Assembly: GCA_951394405.1 (NCBI GenBank)
Contig: OX596336.1
Span: 3,286,001-3,350,000 of the forward strand
DNA: 64,000 nt
DNA from: Coprinellus micaceus
Taxonomy: Eukaryota; Basidiomycota; Agaricomycetes; Agaricales; Psathyrellaceae
Reading direction: 5' to 3'
Shown: in pieces, positions 11,621 through 21,796 of the stretch
Position numbering within the stretch: the stretch's first letter is position 1
Layout: the number at the start of each line of letters is the position of its first letter
Made by a program: the position numbers and the translations under genes
The notes under the pieces: model-generated
Database searches by the model: none
The model's input: only the letters and a program-made list of their open reading frames with translations
Told to the model about the DNA's origin: nothing

Positions 11621-14600
11621 CTATCGCCGCCAGCCCTCCTTACAAGTTTTCTCCTTCTTTGCTGAGTTTCGACCCCGACAAGTGAGGCTTCGGCAATCGT
11701 GGCATGGACGTTCGCAGTTCTGCCACTTCTGCCTCCCACCACAGTCATCCTTCAAGCACTTCATGCAGTGCCGCCCTTGTCGCTGCACGGAGATGGCTTG
11801 CCGCTCTTGGTCGGCAAGTGAAAGTCGTTGCTGAACAGCTGCAGCAACCTGCGGCGCAACACCTCGATTGAGGGATGGGGTTGAAGGAGGGAAGGAGGAT
11901 GGGTTTGGGGGGATGAAGCTGAAGATCGGATAGTGCTGGTTGTTGGGGTTCGAGGGATCAGAAGTATTCGGTCCAGTGGTGAGTGCCAAATTTGTCCGTT
12001 CGGCTGTGGTGATCGTTGGCGGTGGAGCTAGTGCAAGGGGGAATGTCGTTGGTGTGCGAGATGGTGCTTGCAGCCATGTTATAGATGCTGTGGGGACTGC
12101 CGTATCGAGGGTACCGGGTATCGGTGTTTGCACGAGCGCTGCATGACCGGGTTCTTTCGCCGCCAGTTCTGAGGCAGCTGGAGCAGCACTGGGTGGGTTT
12201 GAAAGCTGCGGGTATCCTTGGTGCTGCACTGGCAGTATCTCCGATCGCGAGAAGGGTGCCGATGTGCTGGGAGGTAGCGGAGAGGTGGCCGGCATGAGGA
12301 CGCCATCGAGAGGGAGCACCATAAATGATCTCGGTCGTTCGGCTGTGCCAGACGCCGGTTGAGTGGTTATGACTGAGAATTGGGGGATGTGCCCCGCAGC
12401 ACCAAATTGTTGAGCTAGGAGGGGTGTATGAGCACCCTGGGGTGAACGTGAGGTCGGTGGACGTTCGAGGAGCTGGGGCACAACATTTTGCGGGGTTGGT
12501 GTCACTTCAAGCATCCCACAAGGGACGGCTTGCGGCTGTGGGTCGCATTGTGGGACTGGAGGGATGCCTGCCGACTTCTCGAGGTCACGCAGATCATCGA
12601 GGAGAGGTATATGCACCTCAGCCGCCATTGCTGCCGATGCCTTTTCATTGTCCCTTGTTTTGAACTCGGACTCAGCAGCCAGGAGATGCTCGGGCAGCTG
12701 ATATGTGCTCAGTACGGCGTCGTTGAGATGGGATTAAATATGAGTGTACCTTGTAGTGAACATCGGTATGCGTGTTTGCATATGCGTTCCACAGTCTCGT
12801 GCTTCGTTTTGCATTTGTGGTGGCGAAATTGGAATCTTGTTGACGGAAACGACGGAATAGCGCTCTTTCCGTAGGGGTATGGACTGGTAGAATGGCTTTG
12901 CGAGTGTTTTGGTGCTTCGCAAAGGTACCGTAGGGTTCCTTGTGAGGCATGCTCGGAACATAGGCGCCCATGCTATGGGCATCGCGGATGTCAGGCGGAA
13001 TGGCTAAGACGCCAATAGGAACCTCGCTTGATCTCTTGTATAGGTTTCCATTGACGAAGTCTGGAGGTCTTGGGTCCGTTGGAGAGTCCGCGAGTATATC
13101 CTCCAGATCGATCTTCAGATCCTCGTTCTCGTTGGTGATCCAAGGGTAGTAATGGCTATCGTACCGTCGACCCGTCGTGTTATATATTCCAACCTAGAAA
13201 GAATACTGCTGAGTGAAAATGCGTCAGCTGAATTTGTATAGTTGCGTACATTCAGGTTATGATGTAGCACAAAGTCGTCCATTGTTGCGAGAAGGTGGCG
13301 GAGAGAAGCTCCCGATGTGGGCAAATGAGGTCGCAGATGGGTGTGTATGCCACCTTCAAGCAGATTAGTCCCCCGGAAGCACCGATAGACAGTAAGGCCA
13401 GTCCGTTTCTCAATTCCTATCGGTGAGTAGAGGGGGACACCAGGTGGGTCAGAGATTAGGCCATTATGGATCATGTCGAGGACATTTTTAGCTGTCTTCC
13501 AGCATGCCAAGTTGAACAGCGGAGCATCCATCAGTTTGTCCTTGGCCGAGCCAAATGCCTCAAGCACTCGACGAACCCGTGGGCCAAGGATTTCCGGTGG
13601 GGGCACAATTCGTTTCACCCGCTTCCAAAGCCATTTAGCTTTGGTGAGCCGCATGTCGTTGAACGTCTTCGGTGGGGTCAGTGATGCGAGATAAACTGAC
13701 ATTCGACTTGCATCTCCGGGGTCTGGGATAAGCATTGCATCCCTCAGAGCCCTGAAAAAGGCAGCTCGCAAACCATGTCTGCGGGGAACCTGGAACTGAT
13801 TCATAACATGAAAGATATCCTTGATGACTCGGCTCCGAATGATATCGGGCCAAGCATCTGGCGGTACACCAAGGAGGTCTCTCCCCTCACCAGCAGAATC
13901 TGCGTCGAGGTCATGGCCAGCTACCCAGTGCTCGATGATGGCGTTAAGCCATGCCGTGTCTTCTGACGTCCAATTTCGGCCGGGGCTTGGGTCACCCAAA
14001 GGTGGTTGTGGAGGGCGCGTGGATGGCGGAGTCCGTGGTAGCTCATTGTTGGGTGGGGGAGGTGGTTGAGGAAGGGGATCGTAGACAACAGTGAGCGAGA
14101 TAGGATGAAATATGACGAATGGAAGTTCCCCAAAGTCGCCGAGGGTCCGGTGTTGGTGATTTCTGAGCTTTGCTGAGCGCTGGATAATTTCAATAATTTG
14201 CACCGCAACATTCCCTTCGCCAGGATCAAACTCTAGTGCAGGATTTGCGGTTCTCCCAGACGCAATGAACCCTGCCCTGTTTGGGGTCAAGAGGATCACT
14301 GCTGTCCCGATGGGGGTTTGATTTGGGATAAATGGCTGAGGAGGGTGAACGGCGTTGAGGACATCGTAAACTCGCAAGGCTGCATAGGCGTCAAGTGCAG
14401 CATAGTTTATTTGACGGGTAGTGAGAGTGGGGTTCGTCCAGGCGCTGCTGACACGCTCAGACAAATTCTTGTTGAGCCGGAAGTGCAGGACACGGGCGCA
14501 GAGGCTGGATAGACTTGCTTTGCTGATATCATACACAACGCATCGTTGCTTGGCGAGCTTGGCGAGATCCAGGGCACCTTGAAATGGCAAGGGAGAGTGG

Positions 14601-17143
14601 ATCGCCTCCTGGAGACTTCTAAGGTCGCCACTCGAGTTCTTTCCTGACTTCATGATATTCGGGTTTTCGAGAAGAACTCTCAGCTGGCGTGGAAGGTTAC
14701 TTTCGGCAATCATATCACCAATCTAGAGTGACCCTTGATTAGATTGCAGGATATTGGATAAATAGGTGAAATGGACGTGCCTGAAGGACATAGATGTGCT
14801 TCTTATAGGCAATTTGAACCAGTCCTGTGGGACCCCGGTGGCATACCCGCCCGTTGGCAGAATAGTCGACATTCCATTCAATATCAAACCCCACAACAAG
14901 TTTGCTCTGGCAGTCGTGAGGTAGGTCGTCGAGGATAGACAGGCATGCCGCATTAATGGACTGAGGTGTATTAAGAACGGATATCTCAACATCTTCTGGG
15001 ATTGTGAGCTCATCGAGGTGTGAATAGGCCTCGATGGCGATGACATCCTTCCTCAGTGAATTGCTGAACACGTCCTCCAAGAAGTGCCGATCTCCAAGAA
15101 TGTTGTCGGTAAACATAACACTTGGAGGGTCATGCCCAAACAGCTCAAGTGACTTCAAGAGTTCCGAGAGAGCCAATTCAGTCTGGGAGTGACCAGTAGT
15201 CGTAACGAAGTGCATGGTACGGATTTCTCCATTCTGATTTCCCGTAGACAAAACGCCCTGCAGCGGGCGCTTGTGGTTGACAGGTGCGACATGCTTCGTT
15301 AACTGGGGTGTCAAAGGGCATTTTAGAACGACCAACGAACATAGATTTAGAATAGACGCACCTTGTGACTGTGATCGAGAGAGCCTGCCCCAAACGTCAA
15401 CACAGATACCTGCTGGTGAACTGCTGGCCTGTGGTCCTCCATGAATTGGTCGTAAATATTGCGAAAGAAGGATGCCGATGGGATGTAGCCGTGAGGACCA
15501 TTGGGGCTTGTGTCATTGAATGTGGGGAATTTCTTGAACTTGTGTTTTAGCGCTTTGGCCATCGGGCGAACTCGGCGTAGATAGTGAAGATACTGGCGCT
15601 CGAGTTCATGGTAGGTGAGAAGGTGTTGTACCCGAAGCCCATCTGAGAATTGCTTGAGACCCATCCCACTCTGCATGCATGTGCGGAGCCACCCAAACAG
15701 CCGCTTCGAGACTGCACAGCGCCAGCGGACCAAAGCGGGGAACATATTGGAGACCTCAGGACCCAAAATGTCCAATATCCTCTGGTCCCAGCTGGAGTAA
15801 GTCACGGTGCAAAGTCCAGACTTCGGGTTTCGACAAGAAGGGCACAAATAGCGAACTCCAATCATGTAAAAACATTCGTTGAGATCGACGACTCGTCTAG
15901 GCCGTGAGATATACCCATGGCGCTTGAGGTCGGTCTTGCACACTGGACACGGAATGGAGAGTACCATTGGCATTGCAAGGGGATCCCATAGCAAGAACTG
16001 CACGTTCCCATAGAGGAGCTCGGGGGTGGGTGGCCAGTTCATCATCATGAGAAACAACGAATCTTTTCTCGGGAACCAAATGGTTCCTAGCTCGTAATAC
16101 AGGCGTGGTATGCCTCCGATCCGATTCTTCGCTTGGGCAAGAAACTCGGCAAACCATTTGGCGAGCCACAGAGCGAGGGGTTGGCGTCTAGCACGCAGCG
16201 CACTCGGCACCTGGAGGATGGCGTCGGCGTCACTCGGCTCTCTCTCATCGGGATTTGGCTCATCCCCATCATCCTCTCCACACCCCATACTCTCATCCTC
16301 CACCCCTATCCCAGCTCCCGAGGCCTTGTCTTCAAGACACATTTCCCCACCCTCTCCTTCCCATTCATCATCACTTTCATCATCACTTTCATCGTCACAA
16401 ATGATGCTTCGTTGAGAGTCTTCTCCAGGCTGCACCAAGATCACGACTGGCTGTGGCGTCTTGAGATCTCGCAAACCCACGGCAGTGGTTCCAGAACCCG
16501 TTTGCAGCGTAGCATGGCTGTTCGGTGCCGGGAGAGAGCCTGATGGAGTAGAGGAACCCTCACTCGGCACAGTGAGGCGTCGAGATTTGGGGTTACTACC
16601 AGGAACGACCTTGAACCGTTCGTGATTAGCTGAAGGTGGGTTTGCCATCATTGTCTAAATTGCACTCACAAACTTGCCTGAGTCGACTCTGGTACCGAGG
16701 CTACTGCCATCGGAACCCTTCACCTTGCGTGGACGTCCCGGTTTCCTCTTCGCTGATCGCTGACTATCCGCCGCCAAGTCCCCAGCATGTATTGGTGGCC
16801 TTCCAGCCAGGCGTTGGGGCCCATAGATCAAGGGCTTGGTTGCGATGTTCCGATTTTTGGTTTTGCTGCCCTTCGGACGTCCTGGACCTCGTTTCGGCGA
16901 GTCCGAAGGCTGTGATGTACTCGGTGCTGGGTATGGAAGTGTGATTGGTGCGAAGGTGAACGTAAACGCTGTTTGGGCGCCAAAATTCACAGCTTCGTTC
17001 GGACGCTGTTCATCCAGCTCGCCGCCTTCACTGTGACCGGTGGAAGCGAGATTAAAATCTATTTAGCCGCGAAATCAGTGTGGGGCGTACAGTGACCTAG
17101 CACCCCTGTGCAGAGATGGGGTATTTGACGAATCCAGCGCCAT
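11621..17143 (-). CDS. AT-hook / zinc-ribbon / DEDDy 3'-5' exonuclease protein, probably mobile-element related
   Basis: Seven exons join without a break: 17143-17104, 17058-16678, 16629-15362, 15302-14781, 14722-13250, 13193-12750 and 12697-11621. Total 5205 nt, about 1734 residues. In order: two AT-hooks (GPGRPKGSK and KPGRPRKV, residues about 70-130); an acidic DDESDDESDDE tract; and a domain at about 310-560 with CPVC and CPSC pairs as in a zinc ribbon, which from memory resembles Pfam DUF6729. Next is a WRN/RNase D-like DEDDy exonuclease at about 690-860: motif I VVGFDIEWN, motif II KNSSGDLRSLQ, motif III INYAALDAYAAL. A Pro-rich middle follows, then LPEHLLAAESEFKTRD and a Cys-rich tail (CMKCLKDDC, CERPCHDCRSLTCRGRN). 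The front end looks like a transposase DNA-binding half, but I find no DDE core. Introns 16630-16677 and 14723-14780 start with GC rather than GT. No terminal repeats seen. Confidence 0.8.
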
Positions 17144-17522
17144 ACGACGTGAAATAAAACGAGTATATTGGAAATGAGGGCGAGGAGATGGTGGTCTGGC
17201 TCGAGGGGTTTCGTCTAGGCGGCGAACCTGTCACGTGCTGCTGACAAACGCTAATTTCAAACTCAGTATCGCTATTGCCCACAGACACCGTCAGCGAGCC
17301 GCGCAGCCCATTAGCGCTTTAGCGCCTTCGGGCGCCAAATAATTGATGGCATGATGTTTTGTGGTGGTTGTCCCGAACCTCAACCCACAAGCGCGCTACG
17401 ATCTCTCCACCCAGTCAATCGACGCTAAAGGAAACGCTCTCAGCGGTTTTCTAAATTCCAGTTTCTTTCCATATACATAATCTGCAATGCCAAACTCAGC
17501 TCTAGCAAGTGCGGGAGTAGCC
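17144..17522. promoter_or_regulatory. upstream region of the exonuclease gene, with hairpin and GGCGCCAAA site
   Basis: Lies between the stop of the HAD gene (17523) and the start of the exonuclease gene (17143), both on the minus strand, so it should contain the latter's promoter. It holds a 5-bp GC-rich stem closed by TTCG at 17322-17335. Overlapping this, at 17331-17339, is GGCGCCAAA, whose reverse complement TTTGGCGCC fits the E2F/MBF consensus. Function is inferred only. Confidence 0.35.
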
Positions 17523-18542
17523 TCAAGATTCGTCATCATACGGGGGGAGACCCCATTGCTCTGGACGAAAACTTTCCAAAGAATTGATAACAAGGTCAGC
17601 AGTTTCTGGGTCGTCTTTCACGTCTTCCACATCGCGAAGATTGGGGTCAGGAACCCAGAGCACTATAATAAAGTGGCAATTAACGCACCGCCCAAGCAAA
17701 AAGATAACAAGCGTCGTACCATTCATTCCAGCACGTTTACCGGCTTGCATACCTGGCAATCCATCTTCGAGAACCAGGCCCTTGGATCTCTGCCCCTTTT
17801 GAACTTCAGTAGGCTCTTCATTTAGCTCCCCGACGTCCAGCCCAAGCATCTCTTTTGCTGCGACAAGGAAAATGTCAGGAAACGGCTTCCCCCGCATGCC
17901 GTACCGTGTATCATCCCCGCAAACCACCCTCCCCTCAAACAATCCGAACACCTCCTGAAGATGTCCCGTCTTCAGTTTGTATTTTTCCCGACGCGATCCA
18001 GTTGCGATGGCCATGGGTATGTTGTGCTTCTTGAGGTGCTTGACAAGCTTGGAAACCCCGGGAAGCAGGGGAACAGTGGGCCACATCTTGTCCTGGAGTT
18101 CGTTTCGCTCTTTGATATAAGCTTCAATGGAGATGGGCATGTCTGGGAAGAAGGAGAGCAAGTGTTTGGACGCCTCCAATTCAGCTGGATCGACAGCACG
18201 TTAGCGGGCGACTTTGCCATCGGGTAGATAGATGATGAGCACGCACGTTTCCCCATGCATCCTGCTTTGATATTCCATGTCATTTCCTTGCCATACCTTC
18301 CGATAATCTTGTCTATAACATCGCGCGGCAGACGATAGTCACTCCTTCAAATCCGTTGCAGAAATCAGACCAACTGACTGGTAACGATGGTATACATCCT
18401 TTCGGAATCAATCATCAGCCCTGTGAATGACGGCCGGCATCATCAGTTAGGCGCCCATGAGCATTTGTGCCTTGGTGTGACGCTCACCGTCCATGTCGAA
18501 GAGGACATACTCTATATCCGCGATTTTCTGCGGTGCGACCAT
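17523..18542 (-). CDS. HAD-superfamily hydrolase, pseudouridine-5'-phosphatase-like
   Basis: Haloacid-dehalogenase-type phosphatase of the HDHD1/DOG group, cytosolic. The start at 18542 gives MVAPQKIADIEYVLFDMDG, with the DxD nucleophile/acid motif. After a 60-70 bp intron comes LMIDSERMYTIV. Motif II lies in MAIATGSRREKY, motif III in GKPFPDIFLVAA, and motif IV in VLEDGLPGMQAGKRAGMN. The next exon completes MN-VLWVPDPNLRDVED, and the protein ends ...YDDES at 17523. About 250 residues and five exons, normal for the family. It could equally be a sugar-phosphate or riboflavin-pathway phosphatase, since specificity is not readable from the motifs. It is divergent from the glutaredoxin gene, with 207 bp between the two start codons. 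Confidence 0.82.
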
Positions 18543-18749
18543 GGCGGCAGGAATCAAAAGGGATGGAAGCGCTATTTTTAGCGTATGACATATACCTAAT
18601 CAGGTGATGGGACATGTTCTAATTCCGTCACCACCGCCTCTTCGTTCATATAACTGCGGTCTGGGGACGCCGCTGAATACGCGTTTCTCTCTCTTCCAGA
18701 TACTATCATCGCCTTTGGGAAATACCTTGTGCTCCTCGTTTTCACGACC
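18543..18749. promoter_or_regulatory. shared divergent promoter, HAD / glutaredoxin
   Basis: A 207-bp gap between divergent start codons at 18542 (-) and 18750 (+). It must contain both promoters and 5' leaders unless leaders are spliced. No clear TATA element on either strand. Confidence 0.4.
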
Positions 18750-19624
18750 ATGACCATGTATAGAGTCAGGAAGGGACCAGTAGTCGCGGTGGCCATCCTT
18801 GTAGGATTCCTGTTCTTCTACTTTTCGCCATGGGACGTTTCGTCGTCGGTAAGAGTTATATAAAGATACCCTTAGTGGATCGGAGGAGCTAAATTCGTGT
18901 AGGTCATTGGGACGCAAAGCAGAAAAGTGGAAGAAATCTATGGGCTGCTGCACTTGGTTACCAGCGATGTACCAGAAACTGAGCATGTTCTCAGCGACCC
19001 TCAGCTGGATCCAACCCAGAGGCTCGATCTGCAAGTGTATGCCGCTGGCAGCGAACTCAATTGGGCGAAACAGGCGAACCATATCGACAAGGCTCATCCC
19101 ATCGTCGTCTTCAGCAAGGTGTGTGTGAACTTACTTGGTCGGGTGGGCACTTCATTCAACATATGCCTACCTTCATAGAGCTACTGCCCGTAAGCCCTAT
19201 TTCTCTCGCATGTGGACACGGAGGACGAGCTAATCCACTGCTTCAGGTACTCAAAGAGGGCAAAAGCCCTTCTCAAAAGCTATGATATCACCCCGCCTCC
19301 CAAAATCATCGAGGTCGACCTCCGAGGTACGCCGCGCCTGAGTCCGCGTACGCGTTTCAGATGCACACCAGTTCTAACGGGTTAATCGGTTACGTTGCTT
19401 CTTCCCCTGGATCTCCACCTCAACCCGTAGACGACGGAAACGTGATCAAGCAGCTCCTCACTCGCATGACCGGACATTCGACTTTCCCGAACATCATCGT
19501 TCAAGGGAAAACCATCGGGGGTTCGGACAACCTTATGGCCCTCCACGCGTCAAAGGAGCTGCGCACTGTCATCGAGAATGCAGGGGCGAAGGCGAGAGGA
19601 GATGGGCCCGAGGTCGTACTCTAA
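18750..19624 (+). CDS. membrane-anchored CPYS glutaredoxin (Grx6/Grx7-like)
   Basis: Secretory-pathway glutaredoxin using glutathione to reduce mixed disulfides. Five exons join in phase: 18750-18848, 18903-19118, 19179-19189, 19247-19326 and 19431-19624. Total 600 nt, 199 residues. Residues 9-27 ([18 protein letters not shown]) form a signal anchor. The glutaredoxin fold starts near HPIVVFSK. The active site SYCPYSKRAK is split over three exons: an 11-nt micro-exon encodes SYC and two bases of the Pro codon. Later motifs are [19 protein letters not shown], with the cis-Pro loop and GG-D glutathione site. An N-terminal anchor plus a CPYS site matches yeast Grx7 in the Golgi, so a monothiol-type role is likely. 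Ends convergently with the esterase gene at 19807. Confidence 0.88.
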
Positions 19625-19806
19625 GGCTAGCTTACGATGTCTCCCGACGTGTTTACCAGAAGATACCAAACCATTGGATAACGGCCACTGACGATCCTCG
19701 GCATCAACACTCCGAGACGTGCCCGTAACGAATTCTCCGAACACACGTTTCATTCGCGAGGACGCTATGTAGGACGTAGGTGCTACTAAAGATAGCAGCG
19801 TCGCAT

Positions 19807-21010
19807 TTACGAGCACTTTAACACGGGTCAGTATGGCCTGTTCAGACATTCGAGTTTGGTTTCTCCTTACCTGGTGATACCACTGGTTGACTTGCTTGCA
19901 AGTGTAGGGGGACACACACTGGGTGGGGCCGGACCATCCCTGGCCGCCACACTGGCCGTACTGGGTCTGAAGAGGTCCAGCAGGAGCAGTCGTGGTGGCG
20001 GTAGTGGTAGTAGGAACCGCAGTGGTCGTCGGGGCAGTGGGTTCTGGGGCGGCAGTGGTGGTAGGGGGGAACAAGTTTCCGGTGATGCCGAACCAGTCGA
20101 GAACGTCCTTCTCCTGAGTGGGGATGTTGTGAGGCACTCCCTGAGCACGGATGGCCTGGAACAATGGGCCGTATGTCTCCCTGGTCCATCCACTGAGGGG
20201 TGAGTTGTTGTCAGTCTTCGCGGGAGTGCTGGGGTAGCCGAAGACGTTGGTCCACTGCTTGATACCCTCGGCATGGTTGCGGTAGTTGAGGGTGGTGTCG
20301 CTAAGGCGGTTTAATCGTACCAAAACAAAGCCGAAGAGCCTGGGAACTTACCTAGTACCGTGCCAGATCTGCACCCTCGGCCTGGCGCCGGTGTATCCAG
20401 GGTATCCAGAGCGAACGAGGTCTCCCCACTGCTGGGCAGTCAAAGACTTGGTACCACCAGCGCACTCGTTGTTCCACATGCCAGCTCCGGAGAAGCAAGC
20501 GTAGGGGACACCGGCGAACGCAGAACCGGCGGTAAAGAGATCGGGATAGGCGCCCATGAGGACGTTGGTCATCATCGCGCCCGACGACGTGCCAGTCGCG
20601 AACACCCTGCTCTTGTCGACGCCGTAGTTCTGGATGGCGTAACGCACAGCGCTGGCGATAGCCAACGAGTCTCCTCCAGCGTCGTGGGTGAAGGTCGCGT
20701 TGGAGTGGACGTCCCAGCATCCTCCGCTGTCGGGGGCGTGTGGGTAGATGACGATGAAGGTCTTTTGCTGATCAGCGAGGTTGGCGTATTGGGTGCCGCT
20801 GAAGTACGCTTGGGCAGTACCCGTGCAGTAGTGCATTGCGACGATCAAAGCCGGGTTGGCGACGACGCCAGTAGGCCTGTAGAGGTACATCCGCACGTTG
20901 GTGGGGTTGGAGCCGAAGCTGTTGATCTGCTGCAGCTGGTTCTGGGCAGCGAAGGTGCTGCTGACTGCGAAGAGCAGTGCGGCGGAGACGAGTTTGAGGA
21001 GAGCGAGCAT
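19807..21010 (-). CDS. acetylxylan/feruloyl esterase, CE1 family, with C-terminal CBM1
   Basis: Secreted plant-cell-wall esterase removing acetyl (or feruloyl) groups from xylan. The start at 21010 gives a signal peptide ([18 protein letters not shown]). The CE1 alpha/beta-hydrolase core has the nucleophile elbow [13 protein letters not shown] and the [12 protein letters not shown] loop. The exon junction [19 protein letters not shown] carries the catalytic region near WHGT and D. A Thr/Pro/Ala linker ([16 protein letters not shown] and more) leads to a fungal cellulose-binding module, [15 protein letters not shown] to [18 protein letters not shown]. The last two residues and stop lie on a separate final exon after a GTAAGG intron. 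About 350 residues. Regulation by lignocellulose is expected for the family but not shown by the sequence. Acetylxylan esterase is preferred over feruloyl esterase from the motifs. Confidence 0.9.
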
Positions 21011-21796
21011 TTTGACCGAGGGATCGAAGAGTTTCCGGGTGGCGAGTCCATGCAGATCCTGTTGTCATTTTATAGGCGTTCGCCCCCCATGGGGCCCCAT
21101 GTTCAAAATCAAAGACCGAGCATCAGCCGTTGAGGGAAAGAAAGAAGCGGGTGCGACGTCTATTTGTACCGTGTACGCAGACACGGATCCTGGACGGGGC
21201 GAAGAGAGCATGGGCGCCCTGGACTCGTGTCTCTCGCGGATTTTTGGCTCTTCCATCACCGACAGTCGCATGGGAGAAGCAGCATAGGGACAGCTGTGTA
21301 GTCTTGGACTTGCAGGGTATGGCGGGTGCAAAAGCATATTAAGGTGTGAGCAGGTGAGAGTGAGGCTCGGACAATTGGTTGAAGCACGTTGAGGATGGGT
21401 GGACAGACCAGTCGCCGACCATAGTTCGAACTTTGTCCGATGTGTGGAGAAGGCGGAAGCAATGAGCACATGGCTCTGGGGACGATCAAATTCAGCAAGG
21501 TCTTATCCAAAGATTTACCTTGTTAACGCGTTGGAAGTCTCCTTCGCCACCCCTGGAGGTATTCTTGCCCCACACAAACCCCTATTTTTAGACGAATTTG
21601 AATGGAAGGTAGAACCGTCAACAGCCAATGAGCATTGCACAGAAGAAAGATAACATTACGGTAGGGTAGAGACGAGAGCAAGGCGCATGCGACGATCTAT
21701 GGCTCCATCTCATCGTCTGTATCTGATATCACCTCCTTACTTTTGCTACAAAGAAGAGGTTAGGCAAGCCCCAACAACCGGAGAATTAAACACTCA
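21011..21796. other. intergenic: esterase promoter and CTR9 3' flank
   Basis: About 790 bp between the esterase start (21010, -) and the CTR9 stop (21797, -). It contains the esterase TATA box at 21068-21074 and only short open frames with no family match. Confidence 0.5.
21068..21074 (-). promoter_or_regulatory. TATA box of the CE1 esterase
   Basis: On the minus strand this reads TATAAAA and lies 57 bases before the esterase ATG at 21010, the standard position for a strongly inducible fungal secreted-enzyme promoter. Confidence 0.6.

Noticed and set aside
16360..16400. short tandem repeat TCATCATCACTT
   Set aside because: It encodes the acidic Asp-Asp-Glu-Ser repeat of the exonuclease gene, so it is explained by coding sequence; no CRISPR-like spacing.
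11621..17143. standard DDE transposase (KDZ, Plavaka or MULE type)
   Set aside because: DNA-binding parts are similar in style, but the catalytic motifs present are those of a DEDDy exonuclease, and no terminal inverted repeats were found.
20360..21133. 257-residue plus-strand frame
   Set aside because: Antisense to the CE1-CBM1 esterase, which has a signal peptide and catalytic motifs.
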